This document shows, piece by piece, positions 24,418 to 35,220 of a DNA stretch of 64,000 nt (position 1 is its first letter; each line of letters starts with the position of its first letter). The notes under the pieces are model-generated. The model did no database searches. It had not been told where the DNA came from and saw only the letters and a list, made by a program, of their open reading frames with translations. The position numbers and the translations under genes are program-made. This stretch comes from Acanthaster planci. Its lineage: Eukaryota > Echinodermata > Asteroidea > Valvatida > Acanthasteridae. The stretch is taken from NCBI RefSeq assembly GCF_001949145.1, contig NW_019091580.1:172998-236997 (forward strand). Direction: 5' to 3'.

Positions 24418-24508
24418 TGACTCGAGTCGATGACTCGACTCGGTTCGCGATTTCTGGCTACTCGACTTGACTCGAGTCCTGACGGGTAAATGACTCGACT
24501 TGAGTCAC
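24418..24508. repeat. GACTCGA-rich degenerate tandem repeat
   Basis: Words of the type TGACTCGA, ACTCGACT and GACTCGAGTC recur about seven times in 90 bases in mixed orientation. The motif is itself partly palindromic. It looks like a decayed minisatellite. Confidence 0.6.
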
Positions 24509-25244
24509 AAAATTTATGCTGCATTTTACCAGTAAAGAGTCCGTGTTTTACCACATTACCTAGACAAACACCGGAGTGAAATCCCAACATGTTGGAACTA
24601 GTTAATTCAAGGTGACCTGTAAATTGTTCTTGAATGAACTGACTAGAATGGACTCCATAGGATCAGAGTGGGAACTGTACAAATAACACCGAGGACAGTT
24701 AAGCCTTTTTCACTGGAGGATGGCTGATAACTTCCCCGCAAAAATTTTGCCCTCCATAATGCCAGCTTGAACAATCCTGTGCATTTGAAGACATCCATGC
24801 CCCATGCATCAGCAAAGATTCAATCCAAATCGGACACCGACTTTGGTTATCGAAGAATTATGTGTTCTTCCGAAATCTTGGTTTTTCTTGTTTACAACGC
24901 TCACTAAGATCCGTTCGCGGTCACTGTGACCTTGCATTTCAGCAACAGAACTCGCGATAAGCCTCGGCGTCGTTGTCGCGGTAAAATCAGACAGAATGGA
25001 CATAGGAGGAAGGTTATCTCAACGGACATTTTAAAAGGCGTGGTTGGGGGGGGGAGCTAGGGGGCTTTCATCCCAATCTTTTGAATCAATCAAGTGAAAA
25101 AGCAGTAGAGGAAGTTAAAAGGTGACGTCACGTGCGAAAAGTCTTGCTCCCCCCCCCACAAAATTGGCTCTGGGACCGCTCCTCCATTTCAAGTGTTAAA
25201 ATGCCCTAAACTGTGGAGTACAAAACTGTGTTCGCCTACCTGAA

Positions 25245-25471
25245 CAGGGGCGCATCCAGGAATTTTTCCAGGGGCTTAAGTCGGAGATTTTGTTTCAATG
25301 TCTCATTTTAGCGGACAAGTGGAAACGACGATGAAACATCACATGACACGTTGTTTACAGTGGTATTGGTACACTTACTTTTGTACGCTTTTTTCAGTAT
25401 TTTCCCCATTTTTTTTTACCTTTCTTGTCTCAGAGCAGGGGGTCGACACCCCCTCCTCGGATCCGCGCCTG
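25245..25471. mobile_element. hAT-like non-autonomous element
   Basis: The left end reads CAGGGGCGCATCCAGGAATT. The right end, on the reverse strand, reads CAGGCGCGGATCCGAGGAGG. Both resemble the CAGGGGCGGATCC-type terminal inverted repeats of hAT transposons. The 227-bp interior has no transposase. The eight bases on each side do not match, so the target-site duplication has decayed or the boundaries are slightly off. Confidence 0.5.
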
Positions 25472-26509
25472 CCGAAGTAGGAAAAAGTTTGCTTTTCCCC
25501 CTTACATGCCTTTGGTTTCGAGGATTGAAATCGAAGGGTTGCGCTTCCGATCGTAAAACCATCTGGTGCGTCAGCAACGGTCAAGATCGTTCCCAGGGGC
25601 TCAGCCCTCGCCACTTGGTTTTAAAGCTCTGTGGCGCAGCTCACACTGGTTTTGGCGCGTTTTTGGCATATTTGTTTTGTGTACCCATTTCCCGCACCCA
25701 TATGTGCCCTACCTGTTTTAACTTTTATGGCCGATTAAAAAAATGGATGCGTTTGTTTCGTTAGCAACTGGCCAATAGCTTTGAATGACAAAAGCCCATG
25801 GCTTGGATACCCAATGATAAATGATCCCCATTCTCTATCAATTGTTAGTTGAGACTTCCACAAGTCCACTTCCCAATACTAAATAAAACGTTGCTTGGCT
25901 GGGTTTGCTTGCTGTTCATAGTTTGTCTTTTGAATATCCGCATAAATGCATCTTAGAAAAAAAATGAAGCCTTTGTACCATAATTTTGTCACAAATAGTA
26001 GCAATTTGTTTGCTCTTTGCAGCCCCTACATTATCCACCAAGTAATGTTGATAGGAAAGCCAGACTGGACAGAGCGTAACCCAAAGCAAACTCTGAGATT
26101 AAGTCAAATTTCCGAGGATTTCTTTGGCATTAGTTCTTCAAACTTGACTCGGGGCGTCTTGTTTTCGCTCAACTTAAACCACGGCGCATTATTCTCGATA
26201 CCACGTTGATCCGATGTGGGCTTAGCTCGATAAGTACACGCACATGTGTGCTGTGGTCCTCTGGTTTAAGTACCAGGCGCGCCATTTCATTTTATTTCAG
26301 GGATGCAATTAAATGCTTTAAGTTTCAACCACTTAGACAGCCTATTTAAATTGTTCTGTCTTTTCTAACTTCTTTTTTAAAAAAATAATACTTTTTTTAT
26401 AATTTCTTTGCTCTATTGACAGCGAAGCGTCAAAATATATGTTGAGTGTAACAGGCGATCATCGGTTCTGAATAACGAGTGATCCATCCAAGGTGTTTGA
26501 CAACTTCCG

Positions 26510-26690
26510 ATTGGTATAGATCCCGCGGTAAACCACACGCTGTGCAGGGCCACGGTGTTTATTAGCTCACCAGCCCCGCCGGCTAAATTGCGTCTGGGAG
26601 CGGGCACGCGTGTCACACACCGCGCCTGACTGCCGAGCCGCGGATAGGGGTGTGTTTCACGCCGGCGCTCACTTGCCCGGTGCGAACATC
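26510..26690. promoter_or_regulatory. GC-rich patch in intron 1
   Basis: A CpG-rich stretch with several CGCGG, GCCGG and GGGCACGCG words stands between AT-rich flanks. It lies about 5.6 kb before MRF exon 2. It is listed as a possible control element by composition alone. Confidence 0.18.
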
Positions 26691-28777
26691 TGCGATACTC
26701 AGGAAAACTCACGTACTGCTTAATTGTTGCACAAACACTCCTCGTGTTAAGGGGGTTTTTATCTGTGCGCTTTTTCGTTGAACGGCAATGGGGAAGCGCT
26801 TAACTTTTCCGGCCTTTGACCCCACGTTCCGCTTGTTAGTTGCTAATGAGTATTTTCACATTTAATTCAATTATGGCCTGTTTTTGTTTGAGTAGATCGT
26901 GACATACCACAGGTTTACCATTGATCATAGAACTAGCTTCTGATAAGTTCAAGTGAAGTAGTACTTCTAACTTATTTCTTGAAGGAATCGTACAAGAAAG
27001 CCAAAGATACTAGTCACTGTGCTATTGGCTTTGAATTCCGAGCTGTACATGCAAAGTTAAGGACGCTAAAGCGAGGCGAAATTAACGTTACGAAACATTT
27101 GAATGGAAAGTCGCTTAAAATTTTGAGTTGAGAGGGAATATACATTTTGATCTGGTAGCACAATTTCGTGTGTATGTTCACTTTTCCATCAGGTATTGTG
27201 AACATCTTTACGTAAAAGTTCAACTCAAGCCTTAAGGTGTTTGGAAAAACTAAGAGTAGAGAAGCGTGCGCGCATACTGCGCCAGAAAAGAAACACACTG
27301 GGGCGCTGTTCTATAGGTGAGCTCTCCTGGCTTCTGTTTAGGTTATCTTGGTGAGATGGTGCGCTCGAATTGCACAATTTGCTCTTGGGCGTTGTTCAAA
27401 CAAGACTCCCAGTGATTCACCGCTGACGACGATGATGATTATTTTGTAATCTTGATGAGCTATTCACGACTGTGATTAACCGCGTAAAAGATGGCCCTTT
27501 GAAGCGTTCGACTAAAAGAATGAGGGTGATCGCCTTGATCTGCGTTCCGCAGCTTATACGATCGCTAAGTTGAAGAGAAAATTTGAAAGAATGAAGACAG
27601 CATTTCCTGTAATTATACTACAGTGTCCTTTCCGGTACTTTACATATTAACAATTCGGATACCAGGCAAGAGATGAGATTCTTTATTGTAGACATGTGAT
27701 CACTTTTTGTTTCACACACTCACCGACACCAACACACAAACGGTTTGGGCAAAATACTACGAAAGGATGGCGCGAATTATCGGCTTCTCCAAGGCCCGCG
27801 ATTGATGCGTTGTTTGCAGCGCCCTACGATCGTAAAAACTTACTCTCCGACTGAAGAGGTCGGCGACTCTTCTGATAAATTGCAGTCATATTGTTAGGCC
27901 CATTTCACCGATAACGGCCACAGGCAAGGCCTAAGCTATCTGTTTTAATTAGGAAGTAATTACCAGAAAATGAACAAGGCCGCATTGTAAGGATTCCACG
28001 GGGACCACAAACAAGTAGCATGTTGTAGCCATGCAACATTTGTTGATACCACCATGATACGATTTATTACATGTAACAAAATCCATAAGTGGATAACGCC
28101 TTACCAGAAACCAATAGGGGTGCTGTCTTGCACCATACCGGTACTGCGGTGGGGGGGGGGGTTAAACCATATGCTTTTCATCTTCCGCGTTCGTACTGGC
28201 AAGATGCCGGGGTGTATCAACAAAGCTTTCTTTTCGTTCCTCCTATACATGGTTTAACAAAGTTAAAGGCGTGTCGTGGTAGTTATTCGAGATTATTTTC
28301 TTGAGCGATTTGAGCCGATGGAACCTTTTTTTTTGTACGAGGAAATGTCTGCAATGATGACGGCAGCAGACAACCAGAATTTAATACCATCACTGCGTCA
28401 GAATCACGCCCGTTGGCAGGTGGTAAACACTTAAGCAGTGAGTCAGTTTAGCAATTAAAAAAAAGTAAGGTCATTCAGTAACAAAGCACGCGCGCAAGTC
28501 CGCATAGGGCCTCGCTGCTAGGACAGTCCTCGCACGCGCGTCCAAATGACCTCGGACGCACTTCATTTGGGGCATGCGCTGTTGGAATACCGAACTGGCT
28601 CGTTAATCTGTGGCGGTAGAATGGCGTCAACGCAGCTTGTGTAATGTTTTCCAATCACAATTTGCATACAAAACACGTAGGACGCGGAAAATCTGAGCCA
28701 ACCAAACGTCAACCTACAAAATTCTATAGCTAGCTCAAAGGTGGTGGTTAACTCTCAAACGGTGAAAGGTCAGTTAA

Positions 28778-28980
28778 GTATCCGCCCGGAGCAGAAGACC
28801 CCGTCATCAGTTGAAAAAAAGCATGTAAGTGGGAAGTGTTTATTTAGTCGGTAGCAACGCGACCGCGGTGCATGTATTTCATACTGTAATCGTGCGTGCA
28901 CAAACCAAGTGCAGTTACCACAAAAGAAGCCTCCGTTACTAGGACAATTGCGCCCTCTCTTGATCCCGCTCGGAGCCCAC
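28778..28980 (-). repeat. Dispersed repeat family, copy C (reverse orientation)
   Basis: Read on the minus strand, this copy shows the same ordered words as copies A and B: CAAGAGAGGGCGCAATT, AACGGAGG, GCACTTGGTT, GCGGTCGCGTTGCTACC, TTTTTCAACTGATG, TTCTGCTC and GCGGATA. It lies in MRF intron 1, about 15 kb from copy A. The opposite orientation rules out a simple segmental duplication and supports transposition. Confidence 0.65.
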
Positions 28981-29411
28981 AGTGACTTTACCAAATGCAT
29001 GCGCACCTCAAGTTTATGTACATGTACGTGCGAATGAGTGTGTGGTGCCACCGCAAGTTTCCCGCAAAGTGACAGCTAGAGTACATTGCACAGCCTTTGA
29101 CGAGCCCTTAATAAACGTTCGCGTAACAGCTTTTAAAAAATGATTTTCAGCAACCATTGCGCCTTTCTCTTAACGTATATATGAGAACCTGACTGATGCG
29201 AAAAATGATCTATCGTGTGCCACTCGGGCCTCCTGTATGTTCGAATTCCCTGCTTTCAGGAAATGCCCAATTAGTGCCGCAGGAAAAGTGCACCACTTAG
29301 GCCTCACATTTTATCTACTTTGACATGTGACTGAGGTTTCGAGGCGCCTGTGCATTTGACGACGCCTTATTTTGCAACTCATCGTGACTGCAAATTCAAA
29401 ACAATACTTAC

Positions 29412-29426
29412 AGCGCCCCCTGTAGG
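29412..29426 (-). promoter_or_regulatory. CTCF-like site in intron 1
   Basis: AGCGCCCCCTGTAGG on the plus strand reads, on the minus strand, as 12 of 14 matches to the bilaterian CTCF core CCASYAGRKGGCRS. Two further 12-of-14 matches with the same orientation lie at 34652-34665 and 47214-47227. CTCF binding is inferred only. Confidence 0.3.
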
Positions 29427-32286
29427 TTAACGTAATCGAAAATATGCCATTCAGTAAAAGCTTCTTCTTTGAATATTTAGTCCATATCCAGCAAACACCA
29501 AGATTCAAGTTTTCAACAATAAAATGTTTTGAAACGTTCTTACCTGAAACTGTAATTTTGAGACGGTTGCAAAGAGTCATGCTAAGAATCACCCGGGAGT
29601 ATATCTTTTCCTGGAAAAACAACACCAATTTTTGATGATCAGAATTTGCCTAGGCAATTTGTATGAACCCCATCTCATAGCTCAACAGATCCAGGGTAGC
29701 TGAAAAATGGGCTAGCCGCCGGCCATGGTGGCACAGTGGTTACAAAGCAAAGCTACTCATTATTATGCCAGAGTAATTTGACCAAGTGGCTCAATATAAA
29801 CTGGTTTGGGAAATCGCCACTACTGCGACAACACCATACTGACGTGCATGTTGCAAGCAACTCTCGAACTTGAGGCGCACGTGTATTTTGGCAAGTCATG
29901 ACACCCTGCATTGGTCATAAAGGTACTGAACGCGCGCGTAGAACATGCGTGTGATGAGTGTGATACCCAAGCACTAATGGCTCCTCAATCTGACTGCCGG
30001 ATCACAATGTGGAAGTACACACATTAACATCATATTCTTCGTCAGCTGGGAAAATGACGTCACCTTCTGTAAAGGTTCATTTTTTCGGGTTTATGAAGAT
30101 CCACTGCTGAATTAAAATGTTGCATTGCCCCCGATCTTTGTGGAACTACGCTGTGATTAAGAAAAAACCTGATAGTGGTTATTGGAAGAAACCTAAAGTT
30201 TCAACCCTTTTTAGTTTACTACTACTGCCTACCAAAGATCGAATGATTTTAATCCTTGTACCTCGGACATTAGAACTTTGCAACCTTTTGCCCCGCGCAA
30301 GATCCCCATTCAAGGTGATCTTTCTAAATTTAGGCTGTGACTTCAACCAACGTTTTCTATCTTTGATGTTAAATCCGGAAATCCCAATTACCGACACATT
30401 TCTCGCGCAATCCCAAAACAGGGATGAGCTGTGTAGAGATTTGGTCTGGTCAAGACGTTTGGACACAGTTCAATTTTAGGTGTAATTGTCACAGTTTACG
30501 ACGAAGACGACATACCTAACACAATTTATTTTAAAGATTAAAAAGCACTTTAAATGATCAGTGAACAAATAAATTCATAGAGAAGCCTCTTTAGGCTGAT
30601 TGCTAGAACTGAAACCCAAATAAAATCCATCAATATACTTTCATTTCTATGACCGATGGATCAACCGCAGAAGTAACAAGCGGCGTATGCCCTCAGAAGG
30701 GGGGGGGGGTGCAGTGTACACTTTTTGACAATTTGATACTGTATCTCAAGACGTTCGTGGAATATTTGTTTTGTTCCTAGAAGTTCTCGCTTTGTTTGAG
30801 CGATTCCGTATAAGTGTTTACAAACCATTTGAACCAATTCATTCTTAATGGCTTACAAAACAATAATTTAAAACGTGCTTGAGTTTGGCGTGATCAGAGA
30901 AAGAAATACCTGCGTGTTTGTTGTGTACACGACGACATAAAAGAAAGGATTACACCACAGGACGATAGGTCCTAGGTTGCCAACCTGTGCTCGGTTGGAA
31001 AGTTTGTTCTAATCAACTGAGGTGACTCGAAAAAACTAATGCATGATCAAAACAGGACTCTGAGACAAACGACGGGACGTCCATGGTGGACAAACATTGG
31101 TGGCGCAAGCATGGTTTTGTACTCGTGCGCCTATGCGACGAGTGCGTACCAAATTGCAAAGGACTGTCAATTTCATTTCAAAACACGCCCTCTTTTGTTC
31201 CTGCTCAGAGCTGATACCGTCCATGCAAAAGTTCTGAGCAAATATGCAGCGTCTAATGCTGCAGACAGCCGCTGCTGTATTCACTACGCACTTTAAACAA
31301 AACCCGCTCCAATGAAGGGCTAAATAACAATGTCCCCAATCACATCACTTGATATTCCAGGAAACAACTGGAACCAGCTTTACACTTACAAGGGTTCCTG
31401 AGGTAAATTGACTGAATTTCCTGCCCAAAAATTATTAATCCCTCCCAAAACAAGCGCCACCCCCACTTTTTACGCCCACCCCAGGAGAATGAAAAGAAAA
31501 GAAAACTGGGGATTCAGGGACAAACTCCGGACATGCCGATTGTATAATTCGGTTTCCTGAATCCCTGGGATGATGCCAGAGTGTATCCCTTGGTGACGCC
31601 ACTTGGTACCCTGTATGTGTCAACGCTTGATACGTGCGTAGCCAAACAGGGGATCACCGTGGATTAGGCGTAATCTGATTTGACGCCTGGCACTCAGACC
31701 AATGTTGGTCCCCGCTAACCAGGGCGTTTAACGAGAACCCAGCAATAGTGACTAATCCCTGAGGACCTGTCACGCTGTATTCCAAATTATTTCTTTCCCC
31801 CTTCCGCGGGCATGGTGTAATATCATTATTTCCAGCCAGGAATTAAAGTGTGTGGGACGATATGACATCAGGGAATTGGCAACCCGGTGTATCGTCTATG
31901 TGACGGGGAAGTGAAAATACTCTGCTTGTCTTTCAGCGGCAATCGCATGCCGAGGCGCCACGATATGTAATTCTGTATCAGCCGGTGTACATCAACACTC
32001 GGCTACCTCACTGGCCCCGGGCATTTCCCCCCAATTTGGTACCCTTCATAAAATGTAATCCCGTGTTTTGATTTCTGCTGATGCAATTTGTTAGCCAAAT
32101 GTTTGCTCGACAAAAATGACTCGCGGGACTGTCATCCAGCGCGTCTCCACGGTCGACGGCTGGGTGTGTGATAAAGTTTTTTTCCCGCACAATTATCAAC
32201 AACCAACCACTGTTATATCGCACCAGTGTTATCCTCAAACTGATCGGATCTTTTCCTTTCTCTGCCCTCCTCCTCTCTCTATTCAG

Positions 32287-32368
32287 ACAGACGGCAGCAG
32301 TCCCGGGTCCTTCTCATCCGACAAGATCCACAACTATGGCGACAACTACGATGTCACATCCCCATATG
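32287..32368 (+). CDS. MYOD: MRF exon 2: Ser/Asp/Tyr-rich linker
   Basis: This 82-nt exon follows a very strong acceptor: a C/T-rich tract from about 32252 ending in TATTCAG at 32286. It ends at a GTGCGT donor at 32369. Read in phase 0, continuing from exon 1, it gives 27 codons plus one base. The product begins TDGSSPGSFSSDKIHNYGDN and ends TSPY, and the last base starts a Gly codon completed by exon 3. The SSPGSFSSD-type segment resembles the SSPRS...SDG stretch that vertebrate MRFs carry in the same place, and the exon length is close to that of vertebrate exon 2. The alternative AG at 32289-32290 would break the reading frame. No other frame or exon in intron 1 was found to fit better. 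The link to exon 1 across 24 kb is inference from phase and homology. Confidence 0.85.
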
Positions 32369-34176
32369 GTGCGTATCGTACAGTCTCGAGGGAATTTAAA
32401 CACTCATTTACACTTCGACACAAGATACCACGAAATTCATATTAAACAAACATAATATTAGTCTTTTTTTTTACTACTGGAAAAGGAATGCGCATATAAT
32501 CCCCAATATTCTGGCGATGTGGTACACTAATTAATAAAAGTCGTAATGGACACGCACTAGTCCCCAATCGATTTCGGTTGGAACAGAATCCACCTCTGCA
32601 TTTTCCATGAACTCATCTGACGAGATATTCGCCCCGCGCCGTTTCCAATTTAAACTGCAGAAAACTCATGGCATCCCATAAGATACATAATTTAACAGGG
32701 TCCCGTGTACCAGACGTATCGGCTTACTAGAAGTGACAATTATTGATTGCGGTTTATTTAACCTGAAAAAAAATCTTAAAACCCCGAGCTTAACGGAAGA
32801 GACTCCTGGAAATGCAATCTGGGGAATGTTTAACCACGCCTTGACTGGAACTCAACGTCAGTCATGTACGCGACAGTGTCTGGCGTACCAAGGGGCCTTC
32901 CAATATCTGTGGAGCAAATTAGACTTGATCATTTTTATTTTCATTCTTCAGTGTTATTGATAATTTTTCTCTGTGACCTCGTTCGAGGGGAGAGGTCAGG
33001 TTGTGGACCTGCACATCCAGTCGCCGTCTGGGCTGTGTTACCAAATCGCATTCGTGTTTTCTCCGTACAACCTTATCACATATCAGGGTTTTATCAGTCT
33101 AGTTTGGGAGTCTAGTCGAGTTTCCCACAGTCCCAAGAGAAGGTTTCCGGAGGATTTTGATTCCTAACTGTCATTCCCCCTCTCGCCCACCCCGGCGGAG
33201 AAGGGAACAAAATGACAAGTCAGTCTCGGTGGGATTGTATAAATTAATTTTCAACCTGATATCTGCGAGAAGTCAAATTTTTGTTCAGGCCCTAATTTGA
33301 TGAAGGCCCCAAGGTTCATGAAGGTGGGGCGTGTCAAAATGACTGGAAATGACTTTCAAATCCGTCTCCTGGATGTGGATCAACACATGGCAGCGATTGT
33401 GCGCACGACCTTCGAAATGTAGAGCGCGGGACAAGGATTCTTCCGCCCCTATCAAGCCCGTCTTCCGATCCCCCGCACCCCACTATTGAATTAGTGGAGT
33501 GACCGAGTGAGGCTATGAGACATCAGTAAGATCTGTTTAAGAACGGGTCGTGCAGGGGCCAGTGGCCTTTATTTCACAATTCCTCATCAAGACTTCCCAA
33601 AACTGTTTTTCTTTTTTAACGAACTGACAAAATCGTCCCAAGCATCATCTCTAATATTGCTGAAAACCAGATCGTAAAAGACTGTTTGGCTGAGGCAAGC
33701 GTCTGGACCTTTGTCATGTGCTTTTCAATAAAACGTTTCTCGTAGTCCAGTGAATTTTTCAGCTCATATTGTTTGTCAACACCTCCGTGTCTTCCTTGGT
33801 CTCTGGTCTACATGGTTAGAAACGTTGAGGCCAAACGCTTCAAATAAAATCTTTTATGGTAACTCCACTGGCATAACCAGGGGAAGGGGCTGTTGCAGTG
33901 CGCATGTGGGAACTACCCGCCCCCAGAAAAGAGCTTGGCTATGTAGCCAAGTGGGCGGGAGGGCAGCTGCCCTGCTGTAGGAACTCCTGCCCACTCCTCT
34001 TACCTCCGCCAAAGAGCATGACTACGTAGCCAAGGGGAGTAACTCCCCCTTGAGAACTCTTGTTCTTCTCTTGCCCCACTCCAGAGAAGAGCCTAACTAC
34101 GCTATTAGGTAATTCTCGTTACGCCATAACTTGAAACAAACTATAGTGATTCTTTCTTTCTTTATTTCTTTGGTAG
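32369..34176 (+). other. MRF intron 2 (1.8 kb)
   Basis: The intron runs from the GTGCGT donor of exon 2 to the TTGGTAG acceptor of exon 3 and is in phase 1. No coding exon was recognised inside it. Its last 270 bases hold a three-unit tandem repeat and then the pyrimidine tract of the exon 3 acceptor. Confidence 0.8.
33908..34123. repeat. Three-copy tandem repeat, unit 72 bp
   Basis: Units start at 33908, 33980 and 34052, an exact 72-base spacing. Each begins G(G/A)GAACT or GGAACTC and carries a core of the type AGAGC(T/A)TG(G/A)CTA(T/C)GTAGCCAAG, degraded in the third unit to AGAGCCTAACTACG. Each unit also has a CCC-rich stretch. The array ends about 53 bases before exon 3, within splice-control distance. 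Confidence 0.75.
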
Positions 34177-34304
34177 GTTTCCAGTGCACAAACACGTCCA
34201 GTCTGGACTGTTTGTCGTTGATCGTTGAGAGTATCACGCCCACAAAAGGTAAAGCGATCACGTCGCCCAAGAAAGCTACCTCTGACGGCTTATGCATGTG
34301 CTGA
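34177..34304 (+). CDS. MYOD: MRF exon 3: C-terminal helix III motif and stop
   Basis: A pyrimidine-rich acceptor (34151-34176, ending TTGGTAG) precedes this exon. Entered in phase 1, the first two bases complete the Gly codon begun by exon 2. The peptide then reads FQCTNTSSLDCLSLIVESIT. The core SSLDCLSLIVESI is the diagnostic C-terminal helix III motif of MyoD and relatives, which in vertebrates helps open silent chromatin at muscle genes. A basic 22-residue tail follows and ends in CMC before TGA at 34302-34304. The tail is shorter than in vertebrate MyoD and I do not recognise it. An internal AG|GTAAAG at 34247-34254 could act as a donor and lead to a further exon, so the exact C-terminus is less certain than the motif. 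Without knowing exon 2, this exon could be missed because the open frame is short. Confidence 0.92.
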
Positions 34305-35220
34305 AACCTGAACGCTGGAGGATGGACTAGAATCTTTGGTCAGCTAGCCTTGCCAATTTCAAATGTTTTGCTTCGATGCTCTTGCTAATCATGAGGTTTA
34401 TTCATCTGATTGCGGAGGTGAAAGGTCTACTGCAATCATGGAAGGCAGCTGGATTCACGATGTCACAAGGTGGCGCTGTATGTAATCAGTCAACTCTCAT
34501 TCGCTGGAAACATTGGCATATTAGGGATTTTTATGCGACGATAACAAGGTTACCGGCAGTTTCACGACACTATCGGATGTCCGCTTGACTGAGACTTGTG
34601 AGGGACGCTGTAAACTGGTGCACGTGCCTTTGATGACAAATCAAAAGGAGGGCGCCATCTGTTGTTAGCGACAAAATTTAATAGCCTTGTGAACACGTTC
34701 TACATGGCAAAGGCTGTGATTGGACAAATATTTCTACACCTGCACAAATGTGCTGCCATAGTTTTGCTTATCATGCACAAGGCTTCCAGTTAGAACTTTG
34801 GAGACAAGTTCACAACAGTAACCCCAAATTTCTTGTTGAAATTCGACAGTGTAAAATAATTCTGAACACTTCGTGCATGGGGAGTAATTTATCTGCACAG
34901 AAAAGTGAAACTAGCTGAGTGGATGAAGGAATTACCGAAGTTTGAAGTAAACTTTGAGCAAATGATACGAATATTTCAGGATTACTAATATACTTACTAA
35001 TCAAGAGTGAAGCTGAACGATTTATTCAACTGATTCAATACTTTAACCTTCATTGACTGCCGTTTTAATACTTAAGTTCAGATTTTGCATGGAAATGTCC
35101 TTTTGAAAGTGCCAAATTAATGCTTACTACAGGTCCTAGAGAGGCAATCTTTGATCGATGTGTATTAACATTTTAGGCAAAAAAATATTTTTAAACATTA
35201 AATCGGTTTCCACTGGCTGT
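34305..35220 (+). other. Inferred 3' untranslated region of MRF
   Basis: This is the stretch from the stop codon to the candidate cleavage zone after ATTAAA. It contains one CTCF-like word (34652-34665) and no open frame of note. The end is uncertain because no strong AATAAA is present. Confidence 0.3.
35197..35202 (+). terminator. Possible poly(A) signal of the MRF gene
   Basis: ATTAAA, the common variant of the cleavage signal, is the first plausible hexamer I see after the stop codon. A T/G-rich stretch (about 35230-35243) lies 30-40 bases beyond, as expected for a downstream element. It would give a 3' untranslated region of about 900 nt. No AATAAA was seen on this strand between the stop and this point. 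Confidence 0.3.

Larger units (their letters stand above)
8356..32286 (+). other. MRF intron 1 (about 23.9 kb)
   Basis: The intron starts at the GTAAGT donor of exon 1 and ends at the TATTCAG acceptor of exon 2. It is mostly AT-rich, with no other coding exon recognised on either strand. Its contents are listed separately: TACATGTA-rich DNA near 8590-8670, E-box and GC-rich patches, one copy each direction of a dispersed repeat, a long foldback element, tandem repeats, a hAT-like element and an assembly gap. Confidence 0.8.
7777..34304 (+). other. MYOD: MRF (MyoD-family) gene, coding span of three exons
   Basis: This is the gene-level entry for the only recognised gene. Coding exons are 7777-8355, 32287-32368 and 34177-34304, joined by introns of about 23.9 kb (phase 0) and 1.8 kb (phase 1). 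The sum is 789 nt, giving 262 residues plus a stop. MRFs are nuclear bHLH activators that dimerise with E proteins on CANNTG sites and drive skeletal or body-wall muscle differentiation. The sequence shows a Cys-rich region, bHLH, a Ser-rich linker and a C-terminal helix III motif in the order expected for the family. The exon-intron pattern (long first exon, a second exon of about 80 nt, a last exon holding helix III) matches vertebrate MyoD-type genes as I know them. Orthology to one vertebrate paralogue cannot be assigned; an invertebrate pro-orthologue is more likely. Confidence 0.9.

Noticed and set aside
25040-25190. Poly-G and poly-C flanked stretch resembling transposon ends
   Set aside because: The ends are homopolymers and the inverted match is not specific enough to call an element.
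29711-29760. tRNA-like A-box (TGGCACAGTGG) suggesting a tRNA-derived SINE
   Set aside because: No matching B-box follows at the right distance and no second copy was found.
32973-33167. Open frame in intron 2 near a G/C-rich stretch, considered as an MRF exon
   Set aside because: It lacks MRF-like sequence, and exon 2 to exon 3 already join in phase with the helix III motif.
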